DNA from: Lachnospiraceae bacterium
GTDB lineage: Bacteria; Bacillota; Clostridia; Lachnospirales; Lachnospiraceae
DNA length: 64,000 nucleotides
NCBI GenBank assembly: GCA_900753305.1
Contig: CAADYR010000091.1
Span: 32,067 to 96,066, forward strand
Direction: 5' to 3'
Each line of letters opens with the position of its first letter. Position 1 is the first letter of the stretch. Of the stretch, positions 27,058 to 35,527 are shown one piece after another. Under the pieces are notes generated by a model, which ran no database searches, had not been told where the DNA came from, and saw nothing but the letters and a program-made list of their open reading frames with translations. Position numbers and translations under genes: made by a program.

Positions 27058-27522
27058 ATGGCAAGGTTCAAGTACAAGATGCAGAGTATCCTAGATGTAA
27101 AGGAAAAACTGGAAAACAAGGCAAAACAGGATTTTGCACAGGCAAATGCCAGACTGGATACAGAGAAACAGAAACTTGTCGAGCTTCAAAAAAGACGAAG
27201 TGACTATATGGAAGAAGGATTAAAACTTCGGCTTGAGAAAATTGACATACGAAAAATACGTGAAAACAAAATGGCTGTACTTAAGATAGATGAATATATT
27301 AAAAATCAGATGGTACAGATCAATCTGGCATCCAGAGAAGTGGAGAAAGCAAGAGTTGCTTTGCAGACACTGATGCAGGAAAGAAAGGCACATGAGAAAT
27401 TAAAGGAAAATGCCTTTGAAGCATTTATGAAAGAAGAACAGGCAGCAGAAAGCAAAGAAATAGATCAGCTAACAACTTATACACATGGACAGAAATTGAT
27501 GGGAGAACAGAACAATGGCTAG
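27058..27522 (+). CDS. fliJ: Flagellar export chaperone FliJ
   Basis: A 154-residue predicted antiparallel coiled coil (MARFKYKMQSILDVKEKLENKAKQDFAQANARL onward), matching the FliJ fold that sits in the FliI ring and escorts chaperones. Sequence conservation in this family is low; the call rests on coiled-coil composition, length and position right after fliI. The ribosome site is weak. Its end overlaps the next gene by eight bases. Confidence 0.85.
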   Translation: MARFKYKMQSILDVKEKLENKAKQDFAQANARLDTEKQKLVELQKRRSDYMEEGLKLRLEKIDIRKIRENKMAVLKIDEYIKNQMVQINLASREVEKARVALQTLMQERKAHEKLKENAFEAFMKEEQAAESKEIDQLTTYTHGQKLMGEQNNG

Positions 27523-28396
27523 TAAAAATTCAAATTTGAGTCCCGATGCACCTGAAATGCAGATGCAGCAATTAAAGGAAAGCAGGAAGCAATTCAAACA
27601 GGAACAGAAAAATCAGCGAAAAGAAGCAAAGCAAAAGGCAAAGGAGCTTGAAAGTCAGGAGCGTGAACTGGACGAACAGATCGACGGCAATGGCGCCTCT
27701 GTTGTCATTGTCACGCTTTTTATTATTCTGATCTGGCTGGGAATTCTGATTCTTTTGGTAAAGATGGACGTAGGTGGTTTTGGTTCTAATGTACTGACAC
27801 CTATTTTTAAGGATGTACCTGTTATTAATAAGATACTTCCGTCTGAAAGTACAACAGAGACATCAAAGGACAAAGAAGCATATGGTGGCTACAGCAGTTT
27901 AAAGGAAGCTGTAGAACAGATCAAGACTCTGGAGAAACAGCTTGATCAGGCGCAGAGCACCAATGCCACTTATGCAGAACAGATCGACACTTTGAAAGCA
28001 GAAGTTCAGAGATTAAAAACCTTTGAAGATAATCAGGTAGAATTCCAGAAAATCAAAGAACAATTCTATGAAGAAGTAGTATATGCAGAGAATGGACCGG
28101 GGGCTGATGAATACCGTAAGTATTATGAGGAAATGGATCCTGCAACAGCAGAAGCATTATATAAGCAGGTGATCCAGACAGAGGCGGCTGACAAGCAGAT
28201 GCAGGAATATGCGAACACATTCAGTAATATGCAGGCATCGGAGGCGGCTGCGATCCTTGGAAATATGACAGATAATCTTGACTTGGCAGCTTCTATTTTA
28301 CAGAACCTTGATGTCAGCACCAGAGGAGCGATCCTTGGCGCAATGGATTCTGCAATTGCAGCCAGAATTGTCAAAATAATGGACCCTAACTCTTAA
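27515..28396 (+). CDS. MotE/YlxF-type membrane protein with MgtE_N-like domain
   Basis: A 293-residue single-pass membrane protein. A charged, Gln/Lys-rich cytoplasmic N-terminus (1-60) precedes a TM at about 63-82 (ASVVIVTLFIILIWLGILILL). An extracytoplasmic coiled coil (about 128-185) and a C-terminal MgtE_N-like helical repeat follow (AAAILGNMTDNLDLAASILQNLDVSTRGAILGAMD). This is the architecture of Bacillus YlxF and of MotE, a stator-associated chaperone in some bacteria; it is in the same operon slot as ylxF between fliJ and fliK. Its stop codon TAA is also the start of the sigma-D -35 element of the next promoter. Confidence 0.82.
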   Translation: MASKNSNLSPDAPEMQMQQLKESRKQFKQEQKNQRKEAKQKAKELESQERELDEQIDGNGASVVIVTLFIILIWLGILILLVKMDVGGFGSNVLTPIFKDVPVINKILPSESTTETSKDKEAYGGYSSLKEAVEQIKTLEKQLDQAQSTNATYAEQIDTLKAEVQRLKTFEDNQVEFQKIKEQFYEEVVYAENGPGADEYRKYYEEMDPATAEALYKQVIQTEAADKQMQEYANTFSNMQASEAAAILGNMTDNLDLAASILQNLDVSTRGAILGAMDSAIAARIVKIMDPNS

Positions 28397-28421
28397 AGAA
28401 ACTTTCTATTTATCCGATATA
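28394..28421 (+). promoter_or_regulatory. Sigma-D (sigma-28) promoter before fliK
   Basis: TAAA, 16 bases, then CCGATATA. This fits the flagellar sigma factor consensus TAAA-N15-GCCGATAW in both boxes and spacing. It lies in the 103-base gap between the MotE-like gene and fliK, so fliK, flgD, flgE and everything downstream, including sigD itself at 52734, could get sigma-D driven transcription. Confidence 0.75.
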
Positions 28422-28499
28422 CATAATGTACCTTGATAATTAAAAAAGAGATACCTTGTAATTATGGAGGTACGAAATAATTACGAGAGGAGGACGCAA

Positions 28500-29981
28500 A
28501 TGACAAGTGCATCTGTAAAAAATGCAGGTCTTGATGCAACATTACTTCCGGTGACTGCAAAGACAGTAAGTGCGCAGCGTACCCAGGATGGTCAGGATTT
28601 TGGAACGATCATGAATCAGACAAAGGGGAAAGCACAGCAGTCTAATACGCCTGATGCTGGTCAGAAGCAGACACAGGGAGTAAAAACAGACAAGGCAAAA
28701 ACAAAGACAGCGAACACTGAACAGTCAGTGAAAGAGGACAAAGCAGACAGTACATTAAACAATGTACAGGATGCGACAAAAGCATCACAGGAAACGCCTA
28801 AAGAGGATAATCCTGTAAGTGAGGATGTAGTAGATGCTGTAGAGGAAGCTACACAGAAAATTATGAATTCTGTGGAAGAGGAACTGGATATTTCCGAGGA
28901 AGAACTGGTAGCTATTATGGAGCAGTTAGGATTACAGCCTATAGATCTTCTACAGTCACAGAATCTTACGGAACTGATTGCCGCAGTAAATGATGCAGAT
29001 TCTTTAATTGATGTTGCAGTAGATGCGGATATGTATCAGCAGCTTCAGAATCTCACGGAAGCAGTAGATACGACACTGGAGGATTTGATGGCACAGTGTG
29101 GAATCAGTGAAGAGGAGTTACAGTCTGCATTGGAACAGTTAAAAATGCAGGCAGAACAGAATGCGGTTCAGGGAGAAGCTTCACAGCCGGATAACATCAT
29201 ACCTTTTGAAAAGAATATGGATATGGCAGAAGCACCAATGCAGCCAGTGGTGGAGGATCCGATACCTGTTATCAAAGACAGGACGCAGGCACCTGCACAA
29301 AATCAGAATCCGGATGCAAATGTGACAGAAGTGTCACAAATGACGGAACATACAGAAAAAGATTCATCAGCAGATGAACAGGAAACAGATTCCTATCAGG
29401 AAGGTCAGGAGAATTTTAACAAATTCCAGAATCCTGCAGAGGAAACTACGGTAACGCCGGAACAGGATGTGGTTCCCACCAGAACAGTAGATACTGAAAG
29501 CATCATGAAACAGTTGGCTGACTATGTGAAAGTCAGACAGGGCAGTGAACTGACAGAGATGGAGATGCAACTTCACCCGGCAAGCCTGGGAAATGTGCAT
29601 ATTCAGCTTGCAACCAAAGGCGGAGTGGTAACGGCACAGATTACGACTCAGAATGAAGCAGTGAAAAATGCAATAGAATCACAGGTTGTTCAGTTAAAAG
29701 ACAATCTGGAAGAACAGGGCGTTAAAGTAGAGGCTGTAGAAGTATCTGTAGCAAGTCATGAGATGGAAAAGAATCTGGATCAGAGTGGACAGCAACAGCA
29801 GAATGAACAGCAGAATAATGCAACAGGCAGTATTCAAAGAATACGCAGAGCAAATATCAATCTGAATCTCTATAACAGCGAAGAGGAAGCATTAGAAGAA
29901 GCAAGCGGGCTTGATGATGCAGCCAGAATAGCTATGGAGATGATGGCAGCGAACGGAAATACCATGGATTTATTGGCATAA
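28500..29981 (+). CDS. fliK: Flagellar hook-length control protein FliK
   Basis: A 493-residue exported ruler and substrate-switch protein. The N-terminal 330 residues are low-complexity, Gln/Asp/Thr-rich and acidic, as expected for the unstructured ruler. The C-terminal Flg_hook domain is clear (MEMQLHPASLGNVHIQLATKGGVVTAQITTQNEAVKNAIESQVVQLKDNLEEQGVKVE). ATG 28500 is four bases after AGAGGAGGACGC; an upstream in-frame ATG at 28464 has no ribosome site. It is the first gene behind the sigma-D promoter, which fits a role in hook completion. Confidence 0.92.
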   Translation: MTSASVKNAGLDATLLPVTAKTVSAQRTQDGQDFGTIMNQTKGKAQQSNTPDAGQKQTQGVKTDKAKTKTANTEQSVKEDKADSTLNNVQDATKASQETPKEDNPVSEDVVDAVEEATQKIMNSVEEELDISEEELVAIMEQLGLQPIDLLQSQNLTELIAAVNDADSLIDVAVDADMYQQLQNLTEAVDTTLEDLMAQCGISEEELQSALEQLKMQAEQNAVQGEASQPDNIIPFEKNMDMAEAPMQPVVEDPIPVIKDRTQAPAQNQNPDANVTEVSQMTEHTEKDSSADEQETDSYQEGQENFNKFQNPAEETTVTPEQDVVPTRTVDTESIMKQLADYVKVRQGSELTEMEMQLHPASLGNVHIQLATKGGVVTAQITTQNEAVKNAIESQVVQLKDNLEEQGVKVEAVEVSVASHEMEKNLDQSGQQQQNEQQNNATGSIQRIRRANINLNLYNSEEEALEEASGLDDAARIAMEMMAANGNTMDLLA

Positions 29982-30014
29982 CTCAGGTAAAACAGGTAGA
30001 AAGGAAGATACAGC

Positions 30015-31106
30015 ATGAGTTTAGTAGCACCATATGTAGACGGCAAATTGCAGACTACCACGACTTCCTCAGATTCATTGAGTAGTAGTAAAAGTAATTC
30101 AGTTGTAGACAGTGATACCTTTTTAACATTATTGGTAGCAGAAATGCAGAATCAGGACCCATTGGAGCCAACCAGCAATACGGAGTGGGTTTCCCAGTAT
30201 GCAACCTTCACACAGGTTCAGCAGATCAGTGAAATGGCAGATTCCATGGATCTTGTCAGAGCAAACAATCTGATCGGCAAGGAAGTTGTTATGAAGGTAA
30301 CCAGTACCAGTACAGGTGAAACAAGCTACAAGCGTGGCGTAGTAGACTATGTAGTTGTAGAAGAGGGTAAGCCACTGTTAGTCATTGATGAAGCCAAATA
30401 TTCATTAAGTGATCTGGATACAGTAGCAAGCGAAGAGTACTTTAATGCATATGACAAGTATACAGAGTTCTCAAGCAAGGTAGCAGCATTACCTTCCTTA
30501 AAGGTAATTGATAAGTCTTATCAGAATGCAGTTCAGGATATTATGGATCTCTACAATAGTATGAGTGATTACGAAAAGAACTATCTTAAGACCTATGCAG
30601 CAGGAGATATTGCATCTTATGAGGCATATGTGGCACAGCTTAAGAAACTTGGAGTAACATTTACAGAGAGCACAGAAACGAAAGAAACAACACTGGATGA
30701 TCTGATCAGCGCTTTTGATAAGAAAATGTCGGCCTTAATGGAACAGATTGAAGCTTTAAAACAAAGCAACAGCAGTAGCAACAGTTCCGGTACAAATGGA
30801 AGTGACAACAATTCTTCCAATTCAGGTAAGACAGATGGAACGCAGGGAAGTGGAGATGCGGATTCGACTGGAGGAACTCAGGGAAGCGGTAGTGCAGACC
30901 AGACTGGAGGAACGCAGGGAAGTGGAGATGCAGACCAGACCGGTGGCACACAGGGAAGTGATGGTACAGATTCCAAAGATGATGGTACACAGGGAACAGC
31001 CGGTACAGATTCTAATGGAGAAACACAGAATGGTACAGAACAGGGCAACAGTGATCCTGATGAGCAACTGGCAGACCTGTTGACCAAAGATAACACGACC
31101 GTGTAA
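30015..31106 (+). CDS. flgD: Flagellar hook cap protein FlgD with long C-terminal extension
   Basis: A 363-residue scaffolding protein needed for hook assembly, about twice the usual length. Residues 33-75 are the conserved FlgD core (DTFLTLLVAEMQNQDPLEPTSNTEWVSQYATFTQVQQISEM). Residues 85-135 look like the small beta domain. Residues 155-212 form a predicted helical bundle (LPSLKVIDKSYQNAVQDIMDLYNSMSDYEKNYLKTYAAGD) resembling three-helix modules of Gram-positive surface proteins. Another helix follows, then a Ser/Asn/Gly/Thr-rich tail with 12-residue repeats (275-335). No transmembrane anchor or LPxTG is seen. Confidence 0.9.
   Translation: MSLVAPYVDGKLQTTTTSSDSLSSSKSNSVVDSDTFLTLLVAEMQNQDPLEPTSNTEWVSQYATFTQVQQISEMADSMDLVRANNLIGKEVVMKVTSTSTGETSYKRGVVDYVVVEEGKPLLVIDEAKYSLSDLDTVASEEYFNAYDKYTEFSSKVAALPSLKVIDKSYQNAVQDIMDLYNSMSDYEKNYLKTYAAGDIASYEAYVAQLKKLGVTFTESTETKETTLDDLISAFDKKMSALMEQIEALKQSNSSSNSSGTNGSDNNSSNSGKTDGTQGSGDADSTGGTQGSGSADQTGGTQGSGDADQTGGTQGSDGTDSKDDGTQGTAGTDSNGETQNGTEQGNSDPDEQLADLLTKDNTTV
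30837..31018 (+). repeat. 36-bp tandem minisatellite in the 3' part of flgD
   Basis: Three near-identical 36-base units start at 30837, 30873 and 30909, encoding GTQGSGDADSTG, GTQGSGSADQTG and GTQGSGDADQTG. Degenerate copies follow from 30945 to about 31018. The period is a multiple of three, so copy-number change would keep frame. Confidence 0.9.
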
Positions 31107-31153
31107 ATAAATAACTGCAGACCTGAAGATGAAGATATGGAGGTAACAGGATA

Positions 31154-31543
31154 ATGAATATTAGTAATAATCAATTCCTTTCCATTGAACAGCTACAGGA
31201 ACAGTATCTAAAGCAGCAAAAGAAAATCCAGCCTGCAACAACCAGTGAGGGACTGAGTTTTGAAGAAATTCTTCAAAAACAGCAGACAGGAGAGATCAAA
31301 TTTTCCAAACATGCTGCGAACAGATTGAATGACAGAAATATTGAATTAACTTCTGAACAACTGGAAAGGTTGAGTGACGGGACACGTAAAGCAGGAGAAA
31401 AGGGAATCAGAGAATCTCTGGTACTCGTGGATGAACTGGCATTTATCGTAAATACCGGAAGCAACACAGTAATCACAGCAATGGATCAGGCAGAAACAAA
31501 AGAGAATATATTTACAAATATTGATGGAGCCGTAATCATATAA
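31154..31543 (+). CDS. Flagellar operon protein, TIGR02530 family
   Basis: A 129-residue cytoplasmic protein of the small conserved family known only as a flagellar operon protein. The core FSKHAANRLNDRNIELTSEQLERLSDGTRKAGEKGIRESLVLVDELAFIVN...NTVITAMD is recognisable. It may act as a hook-related assembly factor because it always sits between flgD and flgE, but its role is not established. A GGAGG lies before the ATG. Confidence 0.85.
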   Translation: MNISNNQFLSIEQLQEQYLKQQKKIQPATTSEGLSFEEILQKQQTGEIKFSKHAANRLNDRNIELTSEQLERLSDGTRKAGEKGIRESLVLVDELAFIVNTGSNTVITAMDQAETKENIFTNIDGAVII

Positions 31544-31625
31544 CAGCCGGACCTTTTAAGGAGGCTAGGGCTTTCCGAATGATAGAAGAAAGCAGATACG
31601 GCAGCGAATGGGAGGTCATTTCACT

Positions 31626-33359
31626 ATGATGAGATCACTTTACTCTGGTGTATCAGGTTTGAAGACACACCAGACCAAAATGGACGTTATTGGTAACAAT
31701 ATCGCCAACGTTAATACAACTTCATATAAGACCATGTCAATCAACTTTTCTGATCTGATGTATCAGACAACACAGGCAGCGACAGGTCCTAATGCGACAA
31801 CAGGTACAGCAGGAACCAACCCCAGACAGATCGGTCTTGGTGTACAGACAGCAGCAATTTCCACCAAGATAACAGAAGAAGGCGCTACACAGTCAACAGG
31901 TAATCCTTTTGACTTAAAGATTTCAGGTGATGAATTCTTTATTGTAAGTGATGGCAGCAATACCTACTTCACAAGAGATGGTTCTTTCTATGTAGATGCG
32001 GCAGGTAATCTGGCAATGTCCAGTACAGGCTATAATGTTATGGGCTGGGGTGTAGATGAAGAAACCGGTAACATCAAGAAAGATACAGTAAAGCCACTTG
32101 TTGTTATGGGAAGCGATTATCTCACGTATGGCGCCGAATATACACAGGCAGCTACTGCATCCGGTATCATCGACTGGAACGATGATGACCAGGGCGAAAA
32201 AGCAGGTAAGACATTAAGCTTACAGATTTATGATAATCTAGGTTACAGCTATACTGTAAAGTATGGTCTGCATAATGCAAAAGAAGGAAAAGGTAAGGAT
32301 AATAATGGAGATGACAAGAATTACAGCTTTTATGTGACCTTGGATTCCATTACTGATTCAACGGGTAAACAACTTCCTATAGATGGTGTTACATTTGGCA
32401 CTGGCACAGCTGGTCAACCGGTTGAATTAGATGGAATGGATTACGGAGTGTCTGGAGCAACAGTAAAACAACAGAAATATACTACTGCTGTTGGAGCAAA
32501 TGGTACAGTAACTTCTGTTGCATATGCAGTAATTAATTCTAATACTGTTATTTTATATCCCAATAGTAATGAATTACAAAATGGGGATACTATTGATATA
32601 AATGGAACTACATACACAGTAGGTACAGACGTAACAGTATTATTTGATTCTGATGGAAAGCCGACAAATAATACTTTATTTACATCATTGTATGGTGATA
32701 AAATATCACCAAGTGATATTTTAAGCGGAACGGTAAGCAAAGATGGAGTATTGACAGTAAAACAAAGGCGAGTTACTAATGGTGCAATTTTGTTTTATTC
32801 GGGCAAAGATGGCAAATTTATGTCAAACGGAAGTACTGGTGGTGAGAATGGTGTAACAATGGATCTCTCAAGTCTCGGTGCAGCTTTCACTACCGTAAAC
32901 GTAGACTTCTCCAAGGCCGTAGTTACTGACAACAACGGTAAATCTACTGTTGCTCTTGAAAAAGGCGACAAGAATGACCTGAATGCAGGTCGTGAGAGCG
33001 GTACTCTTCAGGGCGTATCCATTCAGACTAACGGTATGATCTATGCATCCTATACCAATGGACAGAAGAGACTCCTTGGACAGATCGCTGTAACAGAATT
33101 TGCTAATGCATCCGGTCTTCAGAAGGAAGGAGATAACCTTTATTCATCTACTAAGAACTCAGGTGATTTCAATGGTATTGGTATTGATATTACAGAAAAT
33201 GGTGATGCCATGAATACTGGTGTACTGGAAATGAGTAACGTAGACCTGTCTTCCGAATTTACAGATATGATCACAACACAGAGAGGTTTCCAGGCAAACA
33301 GCCGTATCATCACAGTATCAGATACACTTCTTGAAGAACTGGTTAATCTGAAGAGATAA
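31626..33359 (+). CDS. flgE: Flagellar hook protein FlgE
   Basis: A 577-residue hook subunit, about twice the length of Bacillus FlgE because of a large surface domain insertion. The N-terminal D0 (MMRSLYSGVSGLKTHQTKMDVIGNNIANVNTTSYKT) and C-terminal D0 (GVLEMSNVDLSSEFTDMITTQRGFQANSRIITVSDTLLEELVNLKR) are textbook. The middle of about residues 258-408 is AT-richer and uses different codons from both flanks, suggesting exchange of the exposed domain. ATG 31626 is nine bases after GGGAGGT; the frame is open six codons earlier. Confidence 0.95.
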   Translation: MMRSLYSGVSGLKTHQTKMDVIGNNIANVNTTSYKTMSINFSDLMYQTTQAATGPNATTGTAGTNPRQIGLGVQTAAISTKITEEGATQSTGNPFDLKISGDEFFIVSDGSNTYFTRDGSFYVDAAGNLAMSSTGYNVMGWGVDEETGNIKKDTVKPLVVMGSDYLTYGAEYTQAATASGIIDWNDDDQGEKAGKTLSLQIYDNLGYSYTVKYGLHNAKEGKGKDNNGDDKNYSFYVTLDSITDSTGKQLPIDGVTFGTGTAGQPVELDGMDYGVSGATVKQQKYTTAVGANGTVTSVAYAVINSNTVILYPNSNELQNGDTIDINGTTYTVGTDVTVLFDSDGKPTNNTLFTSLYGDKISPSDILSGTVSKDGVLTVKQRRVTNGAILFYSGKDGKFMSNGSTGGENGVTMDLSSLGAAFTTVNVDFSKAVVTDNNGKSTVALEKGDKNDLNAGRESGTLQGVSIQTNGMIYASYTNGQKRLLGQIAVTEFANASGLQKEGDNLYSSTKNSGDFNGIGIDITENGDAMNTGVLEMSNVDLSSEFTDMITTQRGFQANSRIITVSDTLLEELVNLKR

Positions 33360-33377
33360 AACTAAATACATAATAAA

Positions 33378-33472
33378 TTGACAACAACAGGAATGACATC
33401 ATAAAAGCTGCCACAACAATACGGCAGACAGTAACAGGTTAGAGAGGGGTTATGCAAGTCATGACCCCTTTT
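33378..33472 (+). terminator. Terminator-like hairpin after flgE, with possible weak promoter
   Basis: AGGGGTTATG / CATGACCCCT (one G-T pair, loop CAAGT) at 33445-33469 is followed by TTTTC. The T run is short, so it is probably an attenuator allowing readthrough. A smaller CTGCC/GGCAG hairpin precedes it. A TTGACA at 33378 has only a poor -10 (TAAAAG) 18 bases later. Confidence 0.55.
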
Positions 33473-33504
33473 CTGATAAAGAGAAGAAAGGCATAGTGGT
33501 AGAA

Positions 33505-33705
33505 ATGATTGAGATAACAAAACTGAATGGAACCAAAACTTTAGTAAATACAAGTCTGATCGAGACAGTGGAAGAAACACCGGATACTGTGATTACGTTA
33601 ACTTCAGGAAAGAAAATTATTGTAAAAGAAAGTAGACAAGAGGTGAAAAACTTAGTAAAATTAGCAAGAAAAGAAATTTTCTCTACAGATAAAGAAGAAA
33701 ATTAA
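33505..33705 (+). CDS. flbD: FlbD/SwrD family protein
   Basis: A 66-residue cytoplasmic protein (MIEITKLNGTKTLVNTSLIETVEETPDTVITLTSGKKIIVKES) of the FlbD family. The Bacillus member SwrD raises flagellar torque, probably via the stators. In-frame GTG at 33496 is an alternative start with a purine-rich site close by; the family normally starts at MIEx. It sits between flgE and motA, the same slot as swrD after flgE in Bacillus. Confidence 0.88.
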   Translation: MIEITKLNGTKTLVNTSLIETVEETPDTVITLTSGKKIIVKESRQEVKNLVKLARKEIFSTDKEEN

Positions 33706-33718
33706 TATTTTTATGTAA

Positions 33719-33733
33719 AATATTCAGAAAATT
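33719..33733 (+). promoter_or_regulatory. Candidate CodY box upstream of motA
   Basis: AATATTCAGAAAATT matches the CodY consensus at 14 of 15 positions. It is in the non-coding gap between flbD and motA and ends one base before the -35 of the promoter at 33735. Confidence 0.72.
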
Positions 33734-33734
33734 G

Positions 33735-33763
33735 TTGCAATTTATGTAACCTTACAGTATTAT
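33735..33763 (+). promoter_or_regulatory. Internal sigma-A promoter for motA-motB
   Basis: TTGCAA, 17 bases, then TATTAT, 57 bases upstream of the motA start. With the adjacent CodY box and the hairpin upstream of flbD, this looks like a separate control point for the stator genes and genes downstream. Confidence 0.65.
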
Positions 33764-33819
33764 AGTAATAGAGACAAGCAAAGAGAAAAGAACTTTGCAG
33801 ATAAAAGGGGTGTGTAGAA

Positions 33820-34617
33820 GTGGATATAGCGTCTTTAATTGGTGTCGTTGCATGTTTGGGACTTGTTATGTTCGGTATTGTATCCGGCGATGATGGCATG
33901 GCAGCGATTGGATTTTTCATTGACCCGCCATCTATGTTGATCACTTTCGGTGGTGCATTCATGGCTACTATGGCATCAGTTACGTTACCGGATTTCATAG
34001 CCGGACTTAAGAGCTTCACTCTGATTTTTAAAACAGAGAATGCCAACATACCGGAAATGATCACAAAGATCATTGATCTGTCCAATGTAGCCAGAAAGGA
34101 AGGCTTGCTTTCACTGGAAGAGGCTGCAGGCGATCTGGATGATGCTTTCATGAAGAAAGGTATCCTGTTGATCGTAGATGGTACTGATCCGGAGTTGGTA
34201 CGAGGTATTCTGGAAACAGAACTGGTAAGTATTGAAGGCAGACATAAAGACAAGATAGGATTTTGGGAGACCTTGGGTTCCATGGGTCCTGCATGGGGTA
34301 TGATCGGTACTCTGGTTGGTCTGGTTATCATGTTACAGCACATGACAGATCCTTCCTCACTTGGACCGGCCATGGCGACAGCCTTGATCACAACATTCTA
34401 TGGTTCCTTGCTTGCAAACTGGATCTGCGGCCCAGTTGGTAATAAACTGAAAATGAAAAACGCAGCCGAAATACAGGCAAAAGAAATCATGATAGAGGGG
34501 CTGCTGTCCATACAGGCAGGTGAGAACCCGAGAGTAATTGAAGAAAAACTGAAGTCTTTTATGTCGCCTAAGGATAGACCTGCTACAACAGAAGAAGGAG
34601 CTGGAGGTGAGGCTTAA
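33820..34617 (+). CDS. motA: Flagellar stator protein MotA
   Basis: A 265-residue inner-membrane ion-channel subunit with four membrane segments. TM1-2 are in the first 60 residues. The cytoplasmic loop that touches FliG contains DPELVRGILETELVSIEGRHKDKIGFWETLGSMGPAWGMIGTLVGLV, with TM3-4 following. The GTG start follows AAAGGGGTG. It shares one base with motB (TAATG). H+ or Na+ use cannot be told safely. In Bacillus motAB is outside the fla/che operon. Confidence 0.95.
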   Translation: MDIASLIGVVACLGLVMFGIVSGDDGMAAIGFFIDPPSMLITFGGAFMATMASVTLPDFIAGLKSFTLIFKTENANIPEMITKIIDLSNVARKEGLLSLEEAAGDLDDAFMKKGILLIVDGTDPELVRGILETELVSIEGRHKDKIGFWETLGSMGPAWGMIGTLVGLVIMLQHMTDPSSLGPAMATALITTFYGSLLANWICGPVGNKLKMKNAAEIQAKEIMIEGLLSIQAGENPRVIEEKLKSFMSPKDRPATTEEGAGGEA

Positions 34618-35510
34618 TGGCGAAGAAGAAACCCGAAGAAGTAAAGAAAGGCCTTGACGAATGGATGGGTACTTTCTCGGATATGATGACTTTGCTGATG
34701 TGCTTCTTCGTTATGCTGTTTGCAATGTCTAATGTAGACGAAGCAAAATTTGATGAGGTATCGCAATCCTTTCAACAGAATTTCAGTATATTCAAAGGCG
34801 GTGCCAAAGCCATTGGGGATGGCGTACTGGTAAGCAATGGAGTCAGTCAGCTCAACATGCTGGATGAATATATCAACAGTACCGGTAAAGTGGCAGACAG
34901 TGATACCAAGGAGACAGAGTTCAAGGAAAATGCTACAGGAGAGCAGGATTCCAAGTTACAGGAACTTGCAGATCAGTTGGGAGCTTCCCAGGAAGAAATC
35001 AAAGAACTTCAGAAATCTATAGAGAATCTTGAAGCAGAAAAGATGAAGTTATCTGAAGAACTTGCAGAAAAGATAGAAGAGTCGCTTGCAGAGAATTTTA
35101 TGTCGAATCAGGTAGATGTAAGCTTTGACGCAAATTGTGTTATTTTATCATTGAATGGTGCTTTCCTGTTTGATTCAGGTAAGGCAGATCTTAAGACAGA
35201 GGCAAAACCCATATTGAATAAGATAGGAAAAATCTTAAATCGGTATGCGGACAATACAGTCGAAATTGAAGGTCATACAGATTCTGTTCCATTAAACGGG
35301 GGCAGATATGAAAATAATGACGTACTAAGCAGCTACAGGGCATTGGCGGTATTTAATTATCTAAAAGATAATGCGTCGATCGACCCAGGTATCATGAAGC
35401 ATTCGGGACGAGGGGAATATATGCCGATTGCAGACAATTCAACACCGGAAGGCAGAGCAAAGAACCGAAGGGTTGAAATCAAAATCTATAACGCATTGAG
35501 TGCCTATTAA
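34617..35510 (+). CDS. motB: Flagellar stator protein MotB
   Basis: A 297-residue stator subunit. The single TM (about 21-40) carries the ion-binding Asp22 in TFSDMMTLLMCFFVMLFAMSN. A plug/linker coiled coil (about 105-160) leads to the OmpA-like peptidoglycan-binding domain, with LFDSGKADLK, VEIEGHTDSVP and GRGEYMPIADNSTPEGRAKNRRVEI. It overlaps motA by one base. Confidence 0.96.
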   Translation: MAKKKPEEVKKGLDEWMGTFSDMMTLLMCFFVMLFAMSNVDEAKFDEVSQSFQQNFSIFKGGAKAIGDGVLVSNGVSQLNMLDEYINSTGKVADSDTKETEFKENATGEQDSKLQELADQLGASQEEIKELQKSIENLEAEKMKLSEELAEKIEESLAENFMSNQVDVSFDANCVILSLNGAFLFDSGKADLKTEAKPILNKIGKILNRYADNTVEIEGHTDSVPLNGGRYENNDVLSSYRALAVFNYLKDNASIDPGIMKHSGRGEYMPIADNSTPEGRAKNRRVEIKIYNALSAY

Positions 35511-35527
35511 AAGGGGGAGTGCATGAA

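Noticed and set aside
30837..31018. CRISPR-like regular repeat
   Set aside because: Units are directly adjacent without spacers and code in frame for FlgD repeats; it is a minisatellite.
30796..31083. Alternate frame inside flgD rich in Arg/Glu
   Set aside because: It arises from the tandem repeat read in another frame; no start signal.
33378..33406. TTGACA as a promoter for flbD
   Set aside because: The -10 at correct spacing (TAAAAG) is poor, and the hairpin lies downstream; kept only as a note in the hairpin entry.
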